A DNA stretch of 64,000 bases, taken from the NCBI GenBank assembly GCA_902592675.1, contig CACJFJ010000002.1:1-64000 (forward strand), in the 5' to 3' direction. Under the pieces are notes generated by a model that did no database searches, was not told the origin of the DNA, and saw nothing but the letters and a program-made list of their open reading frames with translations. Below, in pieces: positions 61,841-64,000 of this stretch; within the stretch, counting starts at the first letter, position 1; each line of letters starts with the position of its first letter. Source of the stretch: an uncultured Pelagibacteraceae bacterium (GTDB lineage Bacteria; Pseudomonadota; Alphaproteobacteria; Pelagibacterales; Pelagibacteraceae). The translations under genes and the position numbers were made by a program.

Positions 61841-61865
61841 TGATCTTTATTTAAAGATCATTTTT
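61841..61865 (+). terminator. Hairpin terminator after the CinA/GGCT-like genes
   Basis: TGATCTTT (61841-61848) pairs with AAAGATCA (61853-61860) around an ATTT loop, followed by five T (61861-61865). The stem is eight pairs and the T run follows at once. It stops the plus-strand transcript of the two preceding genes, or acts in the leader of the radical SAM gene, whose TTG start is 20 bases on. Confidence 0.6.
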
Positions 61866-61884
61866 AAATATAGGAAAAATTATA

Positions 61885-62994
61885 TTGAAACCCGTACAAT
61901 ACCATAGACACTTATACAAAGCCTTAATTAAATATAAACAATTACCATCATACTTTATTTTCTATCCAACAAGCAGATGTAACCTTAAATGTTCACACTG
62001 TTTTTACCACGATAGCTTAAATAAAAGATTTAACGAAATGAAGTTAGATGAAATTGATAAATTCACAAAAACCATGGATCCAATTTTGAATTTAATTTTA
62101 ACTGGCGGAGAACCCTATCTAAGACATGATTTGGATAAAATTGTTGAAATATTTTATAAAAATACACGTGTGCCTATTATTACAATACCTTCTAATGGTT
62201 GGTATTTAAAAAAGATGGATAAACAAATTAGAAATATGATGGATTGGTGTCCAGATCTAACATTGAATCAACAAATTTCTATTGATGGTATTGGTAAAGA
62301 TCATAATGCAATAAGAATGGACAAACAAATTGATGGTCCAGAGAATTCATTTGAAAAAGCTTTAAAAACAATTGAACATTTAAAAACACTTCAAAAAATT
62401 TACGAAAGAATAAATATTGGTATAATAATTACCTTTACAAAAGAAAATCAAAAAAAATTTAAAGAGATTGTTAAAGAAATTTATCATCAAACAAATCCTG
62501 ATAATATATCTATAAACCTTGTAAGAGGTGATCCTAAGGAAAAGGTAAACTATGGTTTAGACTTAGAATTATATAGGGATGCTGTTAAATTTAGAGATGA
62601 TCTATTTTTTGATAAAAAAATATCAGGTCATGCACGATTTAAGGGCAATAAACTAGCTACAGCTGGAAGAGTTTTGCTGAATCAATTGGTTAACAAAATT
62701 TATGAAGAAAAAAGATATGTAACACCCTGTTATGCAGGAAACTTAAGTGGAGTTATGTACCCTGAGGGAGATGTATATCCATGTGAAATTTTAAGTGAGG
62801 AACATAAAATCGGAAATATTAGAGACTTTAACTTAGACTTTAAAAAACTTTGGTTATCGCATAAGGCGAGGAAGGAAGTTAAATTTATTAGAAATACGAA
62901 ATGTTATTGCACCCATGAGTGTTTTAATATTGTTAACATTTTGTTTAATCCAAAATTTTATCCTAAAATCTTGAAAACATCAAAATTGATTTAA
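61885..62994 (+). CDS. Radical SAM/SPASM domain protein
   Basis: This 369-residue protein has the radical SAM cluster YPTSRCNLKCSHCFYHDS with Cys32, Cys36 and Cys39, LILTGGEPYLRHDLDK as the GGE motif and ISIDGIGKDHNAIR further on. A C-terminal SPASM domain with VTPCYAGNLSGVMYPEGDVY, PCEILSEE and KCYCTHEC holds auxiliary cluster cysteines. Such enzymes modify peptides or sugars. The start is a TTG at 61885 with a GGAAAAA-type site just ahead. It precedes the glycosyltransferase by 20 bases and so may act in the same surface-glycan or natural-product pathway. Confidence 0.82.
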   Translation: MKPVQYHRHLYKALIKYKQLPSYFIFYPTSRCNLKCSHCFYHDSLNKRFNEMKLDEIDKFTKTMDPILNLILTGGEPYLRHDLDKIVEIFYKNTRVPIITIPSNGWYLKKMDKQIRNMMDWCPDLTLNQQISIDGIGKDHNAIRMDKQIDGPENSFEKALKTIEHLKTLQKIYERINIGIIITFTKENQKKFKEIVKEIYHQTNPDNISINLVRGDPKEKVNYGLDLELYRDAVKFRDDLFFDKKISGHARFKGNKLATAGRVLLNQLVNKIYEEKRYVTPCYAGNLSGVMYPEGDVYPCEILSEEHKIGNIRDFNLDFKKLWLSHKARKEVKFIRNTKCYCTHECFNIVNILFNPKFYPKILKTSKLI

Positions 62995-63014
62995 AACATT
63001 ATTTAATTGTAAAA

Positions 63015-64000
63015 ATGGACAATAAATTATCTATAATTATACCATTTTATAATTCAGAAAAGACTTTAAAAAAATGTCTTGAAGCAATTTATAATTCAAA
63101 TTTTAAAAATTTTGAGGTCATAGCAGTTTCTGACAATAGCAAAGATAGCTCTTGTGAGATTGTTAAAAATTTTCCATGCAAACTAATTGAATTAAAAAAA
63201 AATAGTGGGTCTGCAACTGCAAGAAATACTGGAGCTAAAGAAGCAAATGGACAAATTTTAGTATTTTTAGACTCGGATGTTATTATAAAAGATGATGCAC
63301 TTGGTAAAATAAATCAAAAATTTTTAAATCGAGAAATTCATTTATTACAAGGCATTTACTCTCATCAGCCTTCATATAAAAATTTTACAACACAATATTT
63401 GCAAAGTTATAACTGTTATTATTTATTTTCAAAAGGAACTGAATACACTCAAACTCTATGCACCTGCTTTATTTCAATGAGAAAAAATTTATTTTTTGAT
63501 TTGGGATGTTTTGATGAAATTTTTAAAAGTAGTAATAGCGAGGATGAGGATTTTGGATACAAAGTTTTAGAAAAAGGCTATAAAATACCTGTTGATAGAA
63601 CACTTGAGACTTTTCATGATATTGAGATCAATTTATTTGATTATATCAAAAGAAGTATAAAAATGCATTTAGGTGAAATGAAACTTTATTTAAGAAAGAA
63701 GAATTTAACAAATAAATTAAAACAAAAAAATTATTTTTCAGTGATAATTGGAATAATACTAATTTTTTTAATAACTCTTTCTCCTGTTTATGATTATTTT
63801 TTTAACATACCAAATTTTGGTTTATTATTTTTGATTTTGAATTTTATTTTTATTTCTATTAATTTAAATTTTCTAAAATTTATTTTTTCAGAAAAAGGGA
63901 CTATAATTACGATATTTTCAATATTATTTGTTTATTTAGATAGATTTATCATGATGTTATGTGCAGGTCTTGGGATTATAGATTTTTTTATATTAAGAAA
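63015..64000 (+). CDS. Family 2 glycosyltransferase with C-terminal membrane helices, 3' truncated
   Basis: The frame from the ATG at 63015 is open to the window end, giving about 328 residues. LSIIIPFYNSEKTLKKCLEA and the acidic motif ILVFLDSDVIIKDD are the GT-A nucleotide-sugar elements; ATARNTGAKEANGQ lies between, and NSEDEDFGYKVLEKGYKI is the acceptor-side loop. After residue 240 three or more membrane helices follow (SVIIGIILIFLITLSPVYDY, FGLLFLILNFIFISI, and ISILFVYLDRFIMML). The combination suggests a transferase acting on a lipid-linked sugar at the membrane. The gene continues beyond the window. Confidence 0.88.
   Translation, partial: MDNKLSIIIPFYNSEKTLKKCLEAIYNSNFKNFEVIAVSDNSKDSSCEIVKNFPCKLIELKKNSGSATARNTGAKEANGQILVFLDSDVIIKDDALGKINQKFLNREIHLLQGIYSHQPSYKNFTTQYLQSYNCYYLFSKGTEYTQTLCTCFISMRKNLFFDLGCFDEIFKSSNSEDEDFGYKVLEKGYKIPVDRTLETFHDIEINLFDYIKRSIKMHLGEMKLYLRKKNLTNKLKQKNYFSVIIGIILIFLITLSPVYDYFFNIPNFGLLFLILNFIFISINLNFLKFIFSEKGTIITIFSILFVYLDRFIMMLCAGLGIIDFFILR

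Noticed and set aside
1-64000. Phage, insertion sequence, integron or rRNA genes
   Set aside because: No transposase, integrase, capsid or rRNA sequence is seen, and no long direct repeats were noticed.

Overview
The window looks like the chromosome of a free-living SAR11-type alphaproteobacterium (Pelagibacterales). It is very AT-rich and gene-packed: no stretch over about 220 bases lacks a gene, neighbouring genes often overlap by 1-8 bases, and there are no rRNA genes, insertion sequences, phage genes or CRISPR arrays. The gene set agrees: a dimethylglycine/sarcosine-type oxidoreductase, tripartite tricarboxylate and polar amino acid transporters, type II DAHP synthase, methylcitrate cycle and citramalate synthase. 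The assignment is an inference from gene content and composition, not from a database match.

Layout. 1-4068: tail of a methylamine-type FAD oxidoreductase, a BASS-family transporter, a twin-HTH protein and two related small membrane proteins. 4161-4237: tRNA-Met(CAT), followed by surface-polysaccharide genes (TylF-like methyltransferase, rmlA, rmlB, two paralogous glycosyltransferases) to 8741. 8738-13867: a block that makes and recycles 5'-methylthioadenosine (apt, mtnP, an exported hydrolase, mtnA, a class II aldolase, and a fused AdoMet decarboxylase-aminopropyltransferase). 13928-16170: an amino acid ABC transporter without its ATPase. 16160-17523: a DUF6165-like protein and a GT9 transferase. 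17515-21642: an AbrB-like membrane protein divergent from a tctC-tctB-tctA operon. 21639-29108: mixed accessory and redox genes. 29153-34705: rpoZ, dusA, a TauE-like permease, a lipoprotein, a long charged helix protein and a phosphohexomutase. 34864-37811: nrdA-nrdB. 37812-41334: prpD-prpB-prpC. 41386-46779: gph, a GlmU acetyltransferase-only protein, glmS, type II aroG and nadE. 46831-52008: cysS, cimA, a DUF1989 protein, trmJ-like and rpsD. 52017-53350: a methyltransferase and a sulfotransferase. 53367-60595: grxD-bolA-purL-purQ-purS-purC-purB-map-sfsA on the minus strand. 60616-64000: a CinA-like protein, a GGCT-like protein, a radical SAM/SPASM protein and a glycosyltransferase cut by the window end.

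How the genes work together. The clearest unit is 8.7-13.9 kb. The fused enzyme would release methylthioadenosine, MtnP splits it into adenine and methylthioribose-1-phosphate, Apt recovers the adenine, and MtnA plus the aldolase process the sugar. No later methionine-salvage gene is present here. The purine run 53.9-59.1 kb carries purL, purQ, purS, purC and purB together. Signals worth attention are hairpins placed between binding-protein and permease genes in both transporter operons, promoters lying almost on the start codon (rpoZ, nrdA, rpsD), a palindrome over the nrdA -35 box, and a GC-rich 78-base element after the TauE-like gene that could be a tiny ORF or a structured RNA.
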